From: Cruorifilaria tuberocauda
Lineage: Eukaryota > Nematoda > Chromadorea > Rhabditida > Onchocercidae
Assembly: GCA_013365365.1 (NCBI GenBank)
Contig: JABVXU010000002.1
Coordinates: 412,001-476,000 of the forward strand
Direction: 5' to 3'
Length of the DNA: 64,000 bases
Positions within the stretch are counted from its first letter, which is position 1; each line of letters opens with the position of its first letter. The position numbers and the translations under genes were made by a program. Shown in pieces: positions 1 to 12,746 of this stretch. The notes under the pieces are model-generated. The model saw nothing but the letters and a program-made list of their open reading frames with translations, was not told the origin of the DNA and did not search any database.

Positions 1-3000
1 GGTTGCTGACGTAAAGAGAATACTCCAAACTCAATTTCGTCGGGTCCGTATCCACAGCTGACAGAGGAAACGAAAAACGCCGATCTGATGAAACTTCTTT
101 CACATCGCTTCTTGGAAGCTACAACATAATTTTCTATATCAAAAAATCCAGTTACTTAATATATATATAATATATATCAACTCCATTAATCAACACTTCT
201 GCAAACTATCTTTGGGAACTATTCTGTTGCCTTTAAAATTGATTCATTTACTGCCAATCATCTGTTCACTAACTGTTTCATTTTATTTACGTTAAAATTC
301 TCAAATTTTATTGATTTAACTTTATTTAGTACAAGGCATTATTTAGTACAACTAATAATGAATGAGATTTCAAATTCAATTTTATAAGACCATTCATAAA
401 TTCAAAGCAGAAATCATCTAAACCGTTATTTCTACGGAGGCAATCCCGGTGCTGTATTGACTACACGCTTCTCGTAACCTGCAATAATTCAATTGTTGCA
501 ACTGAAATAAGAGAAACATATAAGGATCGATTATCGATTAGACGATCAATAAAAGAAACTGTCTGATAGGCGACAAACTAAAAATACGCCAGAAGATCAA
601 ATTTTAATGAAACGATCAAGAAAACAATACGCAAATGTAATTCTGAAAGTGATTATAAGCACGTTTATTTGTGATGTGTTCATAATCACTTTAAAACTTT
701 CATGTGTGTTCAGATATTAGAATTACAAGAAAAACATTTTCATTAGTGCTAAAGGAGCATAAGTGCCACATCTTAAGTAATTTAAAAATTTTTATATGGC
801 ACTAAAAGCTATATATAAATTTTCGAAGCTACCTGTGAAACCAGCGTTCTTTTTCTCTAGCACTACGAGCAAAGAAATACAAACTTCGACCCCTTGTTAA
901 ACCGTTACTTTGATCGTTTCCGCACTCATCAAAGCATAAACTAACATCTGAATTTCCTATATCACACTCTGCAAAAATAATTAAATATGAAAACTTAAAC
1001 AAGATACGCATTTTTTTGACTTAATCCAAACTCCCTAAAAAAAATTAAAATTTAGATAATGCAGTTCGAACTAATCTTAATATATTTACAGATATTATCT
1101 GCGTATTTGTGTAGTATAATTATTAAACAGTTTGATTATACATTGGTTACCCTAGCTTCGGCACAACTAATCTTTGTAAATTATCAGCGGAAATGGAAAA
1201 GAAACACATACGCGAATCACCATCGAAGTTTCCTTGAGAAAAATGTTTCATACCATTTCTACGCTTTATTTCTATTGTTTCTGATGATCTTAAAATGAAG
1301 TTTCATGCATTAAGTTCAGATAATGAGACTACTTGGAACCATCTGAACATACGCGTGAAAAGTTCGTGGTTGGCAATTTGCAAAATGACAAAATAGTTCA
1401 CAATGCTTTAGGCGAGAAGTATATATAGCAGTAACATGACATTAAGTTTCCTACGAATGGTGTACTCTGAGATTGTGATATCATAATTTATAAACCTACA
1501 ATTTAAGGATCTCAATTTTTCCTTTCAGTGCTTAAATAAATTCTCGACCTTATTTTCTTCTTTTTCTCTTTAGTTAACTTTCGTTCGATATCGCATTCTT
1601 CGTCACTGGATGATGCAGATTTTGCATATTCAATCGCTTCAATCACAGAAAAAGATCGTCGAAGTAATGGAAATGCCGATATTTCGCTATCTGTAGGAGC
1701 TAAGCGAATATGTATTGGATATTTACGACTCCACCAACGTCTTCTTGCTAAACGTTTGGGTCGCAGCGTGACCTAAACATATGAAACTAACTGATGCAAT
1801 TCGAGTTAAATGAAAACGACAAAAAAACAAAATGAAGTTACGAAGACAGAAATTATAGTACTGTAGCTCCCATTAAATTGTATATGCTTTGGCTCGAAAC
1901 TCCTGGTTCTGCCTCTGTTAATGTTGGATCATTATGGAATGCATGTTTGAGAACAGCTCGTTCTGGTCGTGAAATCCGCAATAAATTACCGTCAAGGCAT
2001 ACAAGAACCGTTTGAGCACTATTAACATGATAAACAGATGAATCATATTTGCCACGAAGTTCATTCATCCAGCCCTATAAATATCACTTTATTACTTCTC
2101 AAATAACTTCATAATGTGACAATATCAAAATTACTACAGCATAATCAATAACTTCTTAACATAGCTTCACATTTCTGAGAAATTAGTCATATTTTTACAA
2201 CTATGGCACATTTTGTATCTTTTGCAAAAGAAATATATATAAAATGAAACTTATAGCAAATTATACTATGAAATAATGCTATATCGACCATAGATAAACG
2301 GATCTATGATGAATATAGCAAAACCAAACCTAAGTTTCGTTAAATGAAAGAAATTGAAATATAAAAAAAAAATACTCCAATTAAATGTCTTTTTCAAGAC
2401 GAGTTTAGCAATCTGCGAATACATTTGAAAGTTGAAAATAATCTCGCTGACTTTATATATCTTATTTCCCGGAGTTTCCTGTTTTTCGAAATCTTCAGAT
2501 ATGTCCAGAACAACACCGCTATGTACAGGAAGATTTTTATTCACTGGTTCAGATACAAAAAAGTACAGAAAACACACAAATGATATGTATAAACCCCAGA
2601 GAAAACCACTTACGAAACCTAAAAAAATGATTTATCGCAGAAAATTATCAACAAAACACTCATAAACTACAAAAACTTTTCTTAAAATTTTCGTAATTTC
2701 TTACATCAAAAATAAATATATACGAAAGACTATTCATTAATCTTCATACATACATTAGCTGACCATTAATAATAAAAAGTTGAAACAAAAAAACAAACCG
2801 GGAGAAAGAGTGGACAATGCAAGCAACAGAAGCAGTGAAAGAACGCGATGCCATAAAAAAGGCAAAACTTGGTGCCTAAAACGATAAACAAGTGATTTCA
2901 CCCATACAAGTAAAGCCATCTACACTATATTTATTGTTACAGTCATTTTTCCGGACATATTGCGTCTTTGATACAAACGAATTTGTGTTTGTCAGTAGCG

Positions 3001-5758
3001 AACACATATCTCATAAAGGAGATTTCAGTTATTAACACTAAGCCATCTCATTCTTTTGCTTCTGAGTTCATGGAATATAATAGCTTAACCAATTGGAAGC
3101 TTCCCGAGATTGCGAAGTAACACTGCATTGTAATGTATGAAGATAACTCACCTCTTGATCAAAACTTGAAAAACCCACGGCTGCACAAACTTCAGAACCT
3201 TATTATTTTCAATAACTTGAAACGTATGAAACCAATTGAGAAATGATGAAAATCGAGTGAGTGAATCCTAGAAAATGACTCAATCTTCGCATAATTGCAT
3301 TATTTAATGGAGAAAAAACTTCGAAGACATCAAAAAGCTAAAGTTAAACGTAAGAGATAGAAGCTAAAACACCAAATTTGATGAAATAATATTTCCCTAA
3401 TTTTTCTTATTCAGAAACGTAGAAGAAAATAACACACATTATTTGCATGAAATGATTCTGCTGTTGTATAGTCCCTATTTTTTATCCCAATACCACTCTC
3501 GATACATGATGAATTTTGGACAGAGATCATTTGATGAACTTCTCTAACCGAGTGAGCATTTTCTAAAGATGAATGTTGAATCGCTGTAGGATTTTGATTT
3601 TTAAATGTACATTGCTTTTAGAAATCAGAATCAGTACAAATTCCATTTATGATGAATATTAAACACAATACTTATTAGTCCGATTAGATTGCACTGAAAT
3701 TCATACCCATAACTTTTTTGTTCTTATGCACCAACTGACGTCCTCTATTCCTGGCTTTATCAAAGATAGCACTTATACGAGACACATTTTCAGCCCGAAA
3801 TGACGAATCACTGGAACTAATTGAATCTTGATCACTAGTTCCTGCACTGAATAATTCAGATTGCTAAAATAGGCATTATGAGTTCTAAGAGATGAATGGC
3901 AGCAGTCAAATAGCAGACCCTTAGGTTTGAAGTTGGACATAGAAATTTCAAATTTTCGCCTAGAAATATGAATCGGTATTGCAAATATAATAATCATTTC
4001 GTAACTTTTCCTTATTTTTCCTTTGTTCCATTGTATCCTTTCACTGTATGACTAGAAATACCCTAACTTGCAAGAGCTCTAAGAAGATTAAAGAATAACT
4101 AATAAGCAATTAAGAGCTATTTTTTCATCATCTTTTTATTTAAAATATCCTACGAAGTTTTACGTTAAATTTAATTCAAATCCAGAGGTTTCACACTATA
4201 CAACAGACAACTTCAGTATTCCTATTAAGTTAACAAGCAATTACTGTGCTATTCTAAATATTTTTATTAGAATCAGTTTTCAAGTTATTTCAAGTTGTCC
4301 TTTAGAATTTGAACCAGAGCTCTTTTTTTTATCGAAGAATCTAAAACTGGATAAGAGAAATCAGGCAAAAGGATAAAAGTAAAGATATTGATAAAGTACT
4401 TTAATTTTCACATCTATTTGATAGTATTGATAGTATTCTGGAAAAACCGAGATGTCGCTCCTATTTTCAATTCAATTAAATGCATTGAAACGGGTCAACA
4501 CCTAAGAGTCTCCCACGAGAAAAGAGAATGACCATTAATTCTCATGATAAACTATTTTGTGAAAGCCCTGGATTAAACCTTTGTTCAACAATAATACTTT
4601 TCTTCCTTTGCTTAGTCATTTTCTACCATTTCCCAGATCTTACATTTTCAATATAGGGTACAAATTAATTTTTCCACAGTATTCACTATCTCTCTGGTGA
4701 CTTCTAATATATATTCATCTACAAAATTTGCATCTATTTTCTCCACATAAAATCATAAAATCCCAGTTTTGATGACTACGTTAGTTGAAATTTCGAAATT
4801 ATTGCCTACACATTTTAAACAGAGGAAAATTCATTACACAGATGGAAGACGAAACATTCTGCACTTTTTTTCGCGGGATTTGTGCAATTTTTATTTCAGA
4901 ACTACATGAAGCAGTCGAATCACTATCACTCGTTTCTCGCTGAAAAAAGAAATAATAATGAAATGCAGTAGAGATTTGGACTTTTTTTTAAAAGTAAAAT
5001 GAAGCTTTGTAAATACCACCAGAACGGTGTTTCGCGTTACTTCCACCACTTGCCAAGAAAAAATGGTATTATGAACTGGAATTTTATCTTTTTTAATTAA
5101 TAGGGATCGATGAGAAAAAATAATAAGCAAGGAAGAAATAAAACGAAAATGACAATGTGAGCTTAATTAAGATTTTGCAAATCATGAATCTCTCACCAAG
5201 GCCTATTTCTAAGATGTAAAGAATGATCTAGCAAATTAATGAGATTAATAAAACTGATAAGATTTATTGTAACACTAAAAAAAACTTTTAAAGATAATGA
5301 CTAGGAGCAGATTCAGATCACTGCAAAGTGCTGAGCAATTTAAATAAAATGATGGAAGTAGGCTTACCGGAAAAACTGTCAAAAACTGCTGAGCTTTTGG
5401 ATGTTTTGGCTGCTTACAGATTCGGACTCCGTTAACTTTTTCCGCTTGATCAGATTTTTTTGCATAAAATGAATTAAGAAACGATACAGCAAATCGACCA
5501 TTGTCCTCTGAGCATTTCAGTTTTTTATTAGCACTTAATATCTAAATAACATGGGACAAAACTTCATACCAAATGAAAGTTTTATAATGAACGTAATAAT
5601 TCAACGGCCTGCGCCTTAATATTGTATAAATGCTTACCGCTGCTATCGGTATGATGAGATGACAAAAGTGAGGATGTTGACTGTCCTCCTGCTTTCGTGA
5701 ATTTAATAGTGGGAATTTCTGAAGATCCGAATAACAAATTTTTATGAGAAGTGTACAT
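1..5758 (-). CDS. TEX2-like ER membrane lipid-transfer protein (3' part missing)
   Basis: Testis-expressed 2 proteins are ER membrane proteins with a PH-like region and a C-terminal SMP lipid-transfer domain acting at membrane contact sites. The core exons are 2452-2618 (hydrophobic segment, FVSGFLWGLYISFVCFLYFF), 1862-2074 (begins GWMNELRGKYDSSVYH, then LVCLDGNLLRISRPERAV), 1579-1772 (PKRLARRRWWSRKYPIHI), 833-968 (LYFFARSAREKERWF) and 1-110 (partial). WMNE, the LARxRxW-KYPI motif and the REKExWF motif are those of TEX2. Likely N-terminal exons are 3705-3866, about 4840-4939, 5370-5541 and 5638-5758; they are Ser-rich and low in complexity. ATG 5758 is the first in-frame Met of the outermost exon. 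Junctions between the N-terminal exons, and between 1579 and 968, do not close in phase, so at least one small exon is missing from the model. The SMP domain would lie off the left edge. Confidence 0.72.
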
Positions 5759-6889
5759 ATACCGATTCAATTTAGCATAATTATTTGGTTCGAAATTTTA
5801 ACAACTTTGGTGTGCCTTTCCTGCAGAAAGCAGTGGCACTATATCCCTCCAAGTTTGCCATCCTGCTACCTGCTGATGTAAATCAGTTTACTGCGAGAAA
5901 AAATTTTTACATCGTCTATCTGCACCATTTTATCATTCACTAACAGCCTCCCAGAAAGATCTACTGACGATGTGCGCTTTTATATCGTTACAGTACCAAA
6001 TTACTGACTCATTAATTTTTGTAAATAACGGCAAGACGAGTTTTGCAAGCGATTAAATGCAATTTAAAAGTAGAGAAGAAAAACGAAAATGAGTGGAACA
6101 TACTGCTTGTATTCTTCAGTTTAACGCAAGGGTTCTTGTCTTCACAGGGCTTCATTGAGAAGCCCAACCTGAAATCATTTGTAACATAATTACATAATGT
6201 ATTTGATGAGCATGAGAAAGTATCAAACATTTACAAGCAAATATGTTATCACAGACTTTCAGAACCAAATTCCATCTTTTCTCTGATTGTCCAAAACATA
6301 AGAAAGCGTGATGAGACAAAGCAAAAATCACTGATCAGCTTCCGATGCAAATCGTTAACAAAATAAAATTATTTCAAACCATGCAACTTATATGAAAATC
6401 TTGTCCACTTACATATAATTGATTTTATATTTCCTAGGTAATGCTTTGTATTATGTCGGGTCAAAGGACAGTAGAACTGGAAACAAAGATATTATAGTTT
6501 GAATATGAATAGTAAATGAGAATAATATTAATCACGACCTATATACTTTTTGGGATTTCCTCAAATCAAATTTGTGATGTATTGCATGAATTTGCTCTCA
6601 ACAAGTGCAAACAAGTACGTCGTGAGAGATCTCTGCTCAGATCACTTGGTTCAGCTCAACCGCTTTTTAACCTCCTATTATTTTAATGACTCTGCAGTTC
6701 TGTGTTACGGACTCGTTTCCCTCCCGTAAAATTGATCTATAATCTATTGAAATTTACAATTATTTCGTTATACAAGTTCTCTAATGCTACGGTATATATG
6801 ATTATTTTCTGACAAGTTCATTCACTTACATAAGTTTTATCCTTTAATACTTTTTTAAATGAAATTTCCGGGTGTAATAATTTTCAGAT
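5759..6889. other. Intergenic, divergent promoter region
   Basis: This AT-rich stretch separates two genes transcribed away from each other, the TEX2-like gene (minus) and mrpl-27 (plus), so it should hold both promoters. I see no convincing coding exon or RNA gene. The ORF at 6012-6230 has no protein-like composition and no splice context. Confidence 0.6.
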
Positions 6890-7585
6890 ATGTCAGTAGC
6901 AGCATGCACTGGTAGTGGTGTTATATTATTTCGAATTTCATTACCAGTTTATTCGGTTGTTCGTAACTTGCTACGGCCAAGACGGAACATACCATTCCGA
7001 GGAATTTATAGGACTGAGGGCGATCTGGTACGGAAGGACGATCTCTTAGTGTGCCAGCACAAAATGAATTTTCATCCTGGGCTAAATGTAAGAGTATTCA
7101 AATTGTTATTCTAGACTAAAGGTTATCATGTTATGACAAGTAACATGATCATAGTGTCATTATTTTAAAACATTGTTACCGCATATTCTATTCGAGTTTA
7201 AGTGAAATTTTGGAGTGGGAAGTGGGTAAGCTTAATGATTCGAAAATCTTAATGCACCCTCTAATCACCACTAAATGTTTCCACAAAATTATCAATGGGA
7301 ATTGGCTGGAAGACCATAAAACTATATCTTTCGCATGACATCATTACCATATTATTTCATACTTAATTCTGTTTTAAGGTTTATTTAAAAAGAGATCGAA
7401 GTGGACAATTATTGTTGAAAGCGATAACAGATGGTCACGTAATGATTACGCAAGAAAAAATAAATCCAGACTTCTCTATACCTGAAATGCTGGCTTATGA
7501 AGGCATGCAGGAAGTTTATAAATTAACATTCAATGTTCTTCCATTAGATATGTCACAGTCGTTCAGGTTGTTGAATGAAATTTGA
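6890..7585 (+). CDS. mrpl-27: Mitochondrial ribosomal protein L27 (bL27m)
   Basis: This is a component of the large subunit of the mitochondrial ribosome, near the peptidyl-transferase centre. There are two exons, 6890-7087 and 7379-7585 (134 aa), joined in phase 0 across a GT-AG intron. The bL27 signature is clear: IPFRGIYRTEGDLVRKDDLL, then KMNFHPGLN running over the junction into VYLKRDRSGQLL, equivalent to the bacterial core RGTKFHPGxNVGxGRDxTLFA. The first 25 residues look like a mitochondrial presequence (basic, no acidic residues). A splice acceptor TTTTCAG ends two bases before the ATG and fits spliced-leader addition, which supports this start. An AATAAA lies 68 bases after the stop. 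Confidence 0.93.
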
Positions 7586-8094
7586 TGAAGTTTCGAAAAC
7601 ATTTTATTTATCTCTTGAATTAATTTATTTGAAGTTAGCAGTTCCACATTGTAATAAACTGTTCTCTATGAATATTTACTTCATTTAAAGCTTTTATCCT
7701 ACAAAATTAAATCTAGTTTAGACATTCAACAGTTTTGGTAGACATTTTACTTTACCTTTTGTTTATTGGCGTCATATTTTATTAGTATTAAAATATCATT
7801 CAACAGTTTAAATATTCCACTTAGAACTTTCAAGCTTTTAGCTCTTTTGAAGCTGGCTTCTGGACTGGACGAGCTAGAAAATATTTGGCAGTAGGAAATA
7901 ATTTAATCTAAAGTTTAGTGTATCCAACAAACCTAAACTTATTAAGAGATCCAGAAAAAAAATTCAAAATTTCAAGCAATAATTATTCTTAACGGAATTT
8001 CACAGAACATTTGGTCCCAATAAAATTAGTAAAAACAAGGTTTTGGAAGACAAAAGCCACCAGCAGATAATAGAAATGATTCCTGCATACATCA
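7586..8094. other. Convergent 3' region between mrpl-27 and the TTC19-like gene
   Basis: This is AT-rich 3'UTR-type sequence between two genes that face each other. AATAAA at 7653-7658 is the probable poly(A) signal for mrpl-27. No other gene is visible. Confidence 0.6.
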
Positions 8095-10600
8095 TCATCG
8101 ACGGCGATTATAATCCCTTTCCATATCTTCGAGAAATCTCTCCGTATAATCCTTTAATTCTTTTGATTCTGAACGTGATAAACTGGCAGCTTTTTTTGCA
8201 TACTGTAATGCTTCTGCTCTAAAATTCAATGTTTATTAAACTCATCAAAACTAGTCATGCACCTTTTCTATGGTGGGCCACTGAATGTTTGACAAAAGTC
8301 TTCCTGAAGAAGCTTACAGTGCTTGATGTCAGTTGTAGGATTTTATATGCGAAATTAATGGAGTTTGTTGTGGAAATCTTTTTAATTTGATAAGCAGTTA
8401 ATTAGTGATATGAAAATTTTTCTTCGGTTTATTTTGTTCGACAGTGCTCCAATGCATTTCGAAATAACAAACCTATGACCGCAATAGTAAAGCGCTTCTG
8501 AATAGTTACAATAGTATCCGGGCAGTAGACTGCTGCATTCATCGATATACAATATTCTATCTATACCAATTTCCAAATACTTTTTTGCAAGATCAAACCT
8601 GATCGATTTTAGTGAATTGAAATCTTTTTAATCGTGAAATACAGTTTTGAATTACTGCTTAGATAATTTCTATCTAAAATTCTATCCTTTCTATTGGTAA
8701 GCTAGACATGAATGTGAAGAAAATGCAGCAGTGATTTCTTCAGTTATTGGAGAAAAATATTTTTCTCATGGATATTACCAGGCACTACCATAATAATACA
8801 TAAATATGCAAAAATTGTTGCTAATCCTTCCATTTTAAGAAATAATATTAACTAATAATCCTTTGAACGAAATTTACTTGTTCCTGGCAATCAACAAAGC
8901 ACCATAATTATTGAGCATATTAATTGTGTGAAAGCAATTAATACCATAAATTTGATGCGAGATCTAAAATCATATAACAGTATTATCTAGGACAATATGT
9001 CCACAATGATATTATGAATCTAAACATTATTTAAATTAGAAAGAAATTTTTTTAGAGGAACTACCTTCAAAGCTTCATCCATAAGTTGTGTAGTATCATC
9101 CAACCTTTTTTCTTCCCTGTACCGGACCTGTAACATTTGACACATTGCTAAAATAATTATTGCTTGCTAAAGAATATAATGAACTAAACTTACAATAAAG
9201 TGGGCATATTGTTCGAGACACAAGCCATAAAGGGCAAGGGGATCTGTAAATACAGTTCCATATTGGTTAACGACTTGTGGAATATCATAAGAACCGCCAT
9301 AGTTTATTGAATACTTCGCCATATGATTCTCCACTACCTTCAGCAAAGTTCGTTTAGTCAGTAAGAGATTTTATAGCTAACATATATATAAATATAATTT
9401 GAAAATTATAAACTATCCAAAGAGAAAGAAAACATAGAAATATGTTATGCAGGAGAATATCGCGGATTTATCCATTACATACTTTCATTTGTCTGGCAGT
9501 GCAATGCTTGTAACCAATTTCAGCATCATCTAGTTTACCTTTCTGAGCAAATATGCCGGATAATTTGAGACTGACATCGATAAATTCAGGATCGTAATCT
9601 TGCTTCTTATGTAAATTTATTAACCTGAATTAATAATTCTGAAAACAAGCGTTTTATTTAAAGCTTTCAAAAATGCCTTATTTTTAGCAACTATAGTAGA
9701 CAACTAGAAATTTATATCGAAACTTCCAAAATAAAAGATAACTATATCTATATCAGTAAGATAACTACATCTATATCACACGTAAAAACTCGAACTTCTT
9801 TTCGTTTAAGCAGACAAGACAACTTCATCAACAAATGATATCGAAAAATAATGTAGGACATATCAACTGGGAAAAGAAAACCAAATTCAAAAAAGTCCAC
9901 AAACAAAGTCACAAAGATCCACAAAAAATCGACAAACCGTCCTAATAGGTTGCGAAAAGCTTGCTCTGCTTCATCCAGTTTTCCCATTTCATAATAAGTA
10001 TTGGCTAATTCGTCAACAATGCGACTAACAATCAACTCATTATTTTGTTCAATAGCCATTTGCATCGCCTCTTTCAGAATTATCACGGCTTGGCCATACT
10101 TACGCTGCTTTCTGTATAGCCATGCCTTTGAATAGACTTAATACGTGACCCACCACATATTTTGCACGATATTAAAAAAATGAAATACGTCACTACACTC
10201 TCTGGAGTAATTTGCCGAAAAAGATAAATGAACTATAAGATAAATGAAAAGTTAAATTAGTAATCAAACTCGCTTCGCTTCTTGAAAATGTTAAAAAATG
10301 TATATTAAAAATTATCATTGGTCTTTAAATTCTTACTTCTTTGATTCTATGTTTTAACGGATTCTTGTCAAATTCAAATGGTGGTGCTCCAACTAAATCT
10401 TTAAAAGTTGCCATAAACGAGAAACCGAGTAAAGGAACAGCACTGTACGCAAAGCATTGCCAATGCTTATCCGCATAACTCTTTTTATGATAACGTGTTT
10501 GCCCATGATTCCTTAGAATTCTTGAAAATACTACCAGTGCTGTCAACGATTGTCGCTTACGAAATATGAACGAATACCAGTTTAATAACCTTCCCTGCAT
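8095..10600 (-). CDS. ttc-19: TTC19-like mitochondrial complex III assembly factor (TPR protein)
   Basis: TTC19 is an inner-membrane TPR protein needed to clear Rieske-protein fragments during complex III biogenesis. Eight exons (10337-10600, 9938-10125, 9483-9624, 9194-9337, 9065-9127, 8878-8963, 8473-8598, 8095-8218) join in phase throughout and give 378 aa; human TTC19 is 380. The start at 10600 opens a basic presequence (MQGRLLNWYSFIFRKR), and an acceptor (GCTTCAG) ends 19 bases upstream. TPR segments include KQRKYGQAVIILKEAMQMAI, ELANTYYEMGKLDEAEQAF, GIFAQKGKLDDAEIGYKHC and NYSEALYYCGHRAEALQYAK. Several ORF-like reads in this area run past true splice sites and are not separate proteins. 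The same-strand upstream neighbour is ISCA2, also mitochondrial, 666 bp away. The identity rests on length and TPR spacing as well as sequence, so another mitochondrial TPR protein cannot be fully excluded. Confidence 0.88.
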
Positions 10601-11266
10601 CTTTAACAAACAGATACCCTGAAGCTAATTTGTATTAATCTCAAATGAAAGAAATGTCAAATAGTATGACTGTCAAAAATTCAGCGAAAGATAATCAAAT
10701 TTTAATCACAGTCTCATAAGAATCTTGAGCATTTGAAGTCTCGAATACATTTGAGGTTCGAAGGAAATAAGTACACATGTTCTCACTTTCGAACTTCCCT
10801 CAAAAATAAAATAGTTTTAATCGACTTAAAAACGAGCTTAAGATCCTCAAACTGTTGCTCCTTCTTAATCTTCCCATAGTATCGTTCCAAAAAAATCTAA
10901 ATTAAGTAAAACAGCAACTTTTGATTTCCATAAGTCAGACAATAAAGATTTTATCAAATAATTGATTAGTATATATTAAAGAACTTTACAAATAATGTCA
11001 AGATGGAAAGGCGTTTATAAAGAAATCGAAATATCTTTTCTATTTTATATGTAATTGAGCATTTGTTACTTCACTTGAAAAAGAAAGTAAATTAATCATC
11101 TGAGAAAATACTGCTTTTGAATGAACCCTGTTTTCACATTCACTGTTAAAAAAATTCATCAAAACATGAAGATATTTATTAATATAAGCAAAATGTAAAA
11201 TACATGTATATCACGAAGAAAAAATCAATAAAATAATATTATAAATTTCTAATTATAGTGAAAAAC
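10601..11266. other. Spacer between ISCA2 and TTC19-like genes
   Basis: This is 666 bp of AT-rich sequence between two genes on the minus strand. It carries the 3'UTR of ISCA2 and, near 10619, the acceptor preceding the TTC19-like start. No coding exon was seen. Confidence 0.55.
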
Positions 11267-11828
11267 CTAATCCATTTTAATAGCAAATGATGATCCGCAA
11301 GAACAACCCTGTTCGGCGATTGGATTGTCGATGATACGAAATGATGATCGCATCAAATCTTCGGAATAATCCACTGTTGCACCTTTTAAAAATTGCAATG
11401 ATCTCTGCAATGTATCGTATTTTAAGTAACATAAGGTTACTGTACTGAAATGTCCATTATTGCTCTTTATACTCTGGAACAATCTTCAAGTTTCAGTTGT
11501 TTTCTTATCTTCCTTTTTGAAATCCTACAAATTGTTTAAGCAAAATGCAAAAATAAACCTCATCGACAACGATTTTAATTTGATCTTTGCGGAAAATAAG
11601 ATCACTGTCATTGATTTTGTTGTCTAAACTCATTTTATATTCAAAACCAGAACAGCCACCACCATCAACCGTGATTCTCAGATGTTCTCCGGCGCTAACA
11701 ACTTCTCGTAGCCGATTAACACAATTTTCAGTAATTTTTAAATCAGTAGAAGCACCATCCTTTGCGTAGGCTTTCCGAATGACAAATAGTAAACGCCAAT
11801 TTTTCATCGCAAGTTTTGATTTAATCAT
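11267..11828 (-). CDS. isca-2: Iron-sulfur cluster assembly protein ISCA2, mitochondrial
   Basis: ISCA2 is an A-type carrier that works with ISCA1 and IBA57 to deliver 4Fe-4S clusters in mitochondria. Two exons, 11559-11828 and 11267-11404, join in phase 0 to give 135 aa. The HesB/IscA domain spans residues 28-135 with the family's three cysteines: one in [13 protein letters not shown] and two in [15 protein letters not shown] at the C-terminus. The segment [16 protein letters not shown] is also diagnostic. The N-terminus ([20 protein letters not shown]) is a plausible import signal. An acceptor (TTTCCAG) lies 12 bases upstream, and a five-codon upstream ORF overlaps the start (see 11821-11838). 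ISCA2 rather than ISCA1 is supported by the sequence around the GGGCSGF motif. Confidence 0.93.
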
Positions 11829-11838
11829 TATTTTTCAT
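11821..11838 (-). promoter_or_regulatory. Five-codon upstream ORF overlapping the ISCA2 start
   Basis: Two bases after a splice acceptor (TTTCCAG ending at 11841) an ATG opens a reading frame of five codons ending in TAA. It overlaps the ISCA2 ATG (11826-11828) in another frame. If the leader is spliced on here, it is the first ATG of the mRNA. Confidence 0.5.
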
Positions 11839-12225
11839 GTCTGGAAATGGTAAAATAAGACTCGGATCAGCTTATTTCACTAGCATACAAGTCATGGTAA
11901 ACTCTACTTGTCCAAACATTAGCACTAAAGGGGAATTCATATCTCACTACTTAGACAAAAATGCAAAATCAAAAAAAAAACAGCTGGAAAGTCAAACCAC
12001 AATATAGCAGAGAATTTTCCACCAAACAAATAATAAAATAAAAAGTTTATTTCCATATTATTTTACTAATCTGACAAAAATCTCACGATTTAAATCTCAA
12101 CGAAAAGGAAATCTATATTTATAAAATTCAAAACTAAGGATGTTGAGTGTTGCGTTACAACATCAAAAGAGATTTTAAGATTTCAGATCTAACATCTAAC
12201 AAATGAAAAAAGATAGTGCACTGAT
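11829..12225. other. Spacer between the 74-aa protein gene and ISCA2
   Basis: This 397-bp AT-rich spacer is the shortest in the minus-strand block. It contains the ISCA2 leader and probable spliced-leader acceptor. No gene was seen. Confidence 0.55.
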
Positions 12226-12746
12226 TCAAGGATCCATTGTTTCCACTGAACTGAAATCTGGTGCTGAAGTATTCGGACTTGATGTACGTTGCGAGGACTG
12301 GATTTTATTCTTCAATGCATCCAACCGCATTGATTCTAATTGTACGGCTCGTGCTAATCCTCAAATAATCATATTTCACATGCATAACAAATCTCACAAC
12401 TCAAAAAAGCAGTAGAAAGCTATGTTTTTTATAAACTGCTTAGCTTTGGCATTACGGTCACAAAAAATTGAGACAATTGCAAATTATCTTATAGCTTCGA
12501 AAAATTTCATGTTTCAAATATCAACTACAGAAGAAATTTATATCAAGGTAAAAGCAAATCAATAAATAAAAAGATAAATACAATATACTCTTTTCCTTTT
12601 ACGTCATGATTTAACTTTTGAAAGGCAAATAAAAAGCGTAAAATAAAAAGAAAACCTGTAAAACTGACATGAAGTCGTTGCAAAGCCCTTTCGTCTCTTT
12701 CCAAATTTATAAGCTGCTTACGAATCTGAGCGGCGTTTTGTGACAT
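12226..12746 (-). CDS. Small predicted coiled-coil protein, 74 aa, unrecognised
   Basis: Two exons, 12656-12746 and 12226-12359, join in phase through a GT-AG intron and give 74 aa. The sequence is almost entirely helical heptads: MSQNAAQIRKQLINLERDER, then ALQRLHVSFTGLARAVQLES and MRLDALKNKIQSSQ, followed by a Ser/Thr/Pro-rich tail. It has no membrane segment, signal peptide or cysteines. A splice acceptor (GATTGCAG) ends just upstream of the ATG, supporting this start. I do not recognise the family. The size and composition resemble small subunits of multi-protein complexes, but that is only an impression. The opposite-strand ORF at 12203-12415 is a shadow of exon 2. Confidence 0.72.

Noticed and set aside
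159..176. AT-dinucleotide run, with a similar one at 29874-29888
   Set aside because: These are short simple repeats common in AT-rich genomes, with no further structure.
12203..12415. 70-aa plus-strand ORF
   Set aside because: It is antisense to exon 2 of the 74-aa coiled-coil gene, which has correct splice sites and phase.
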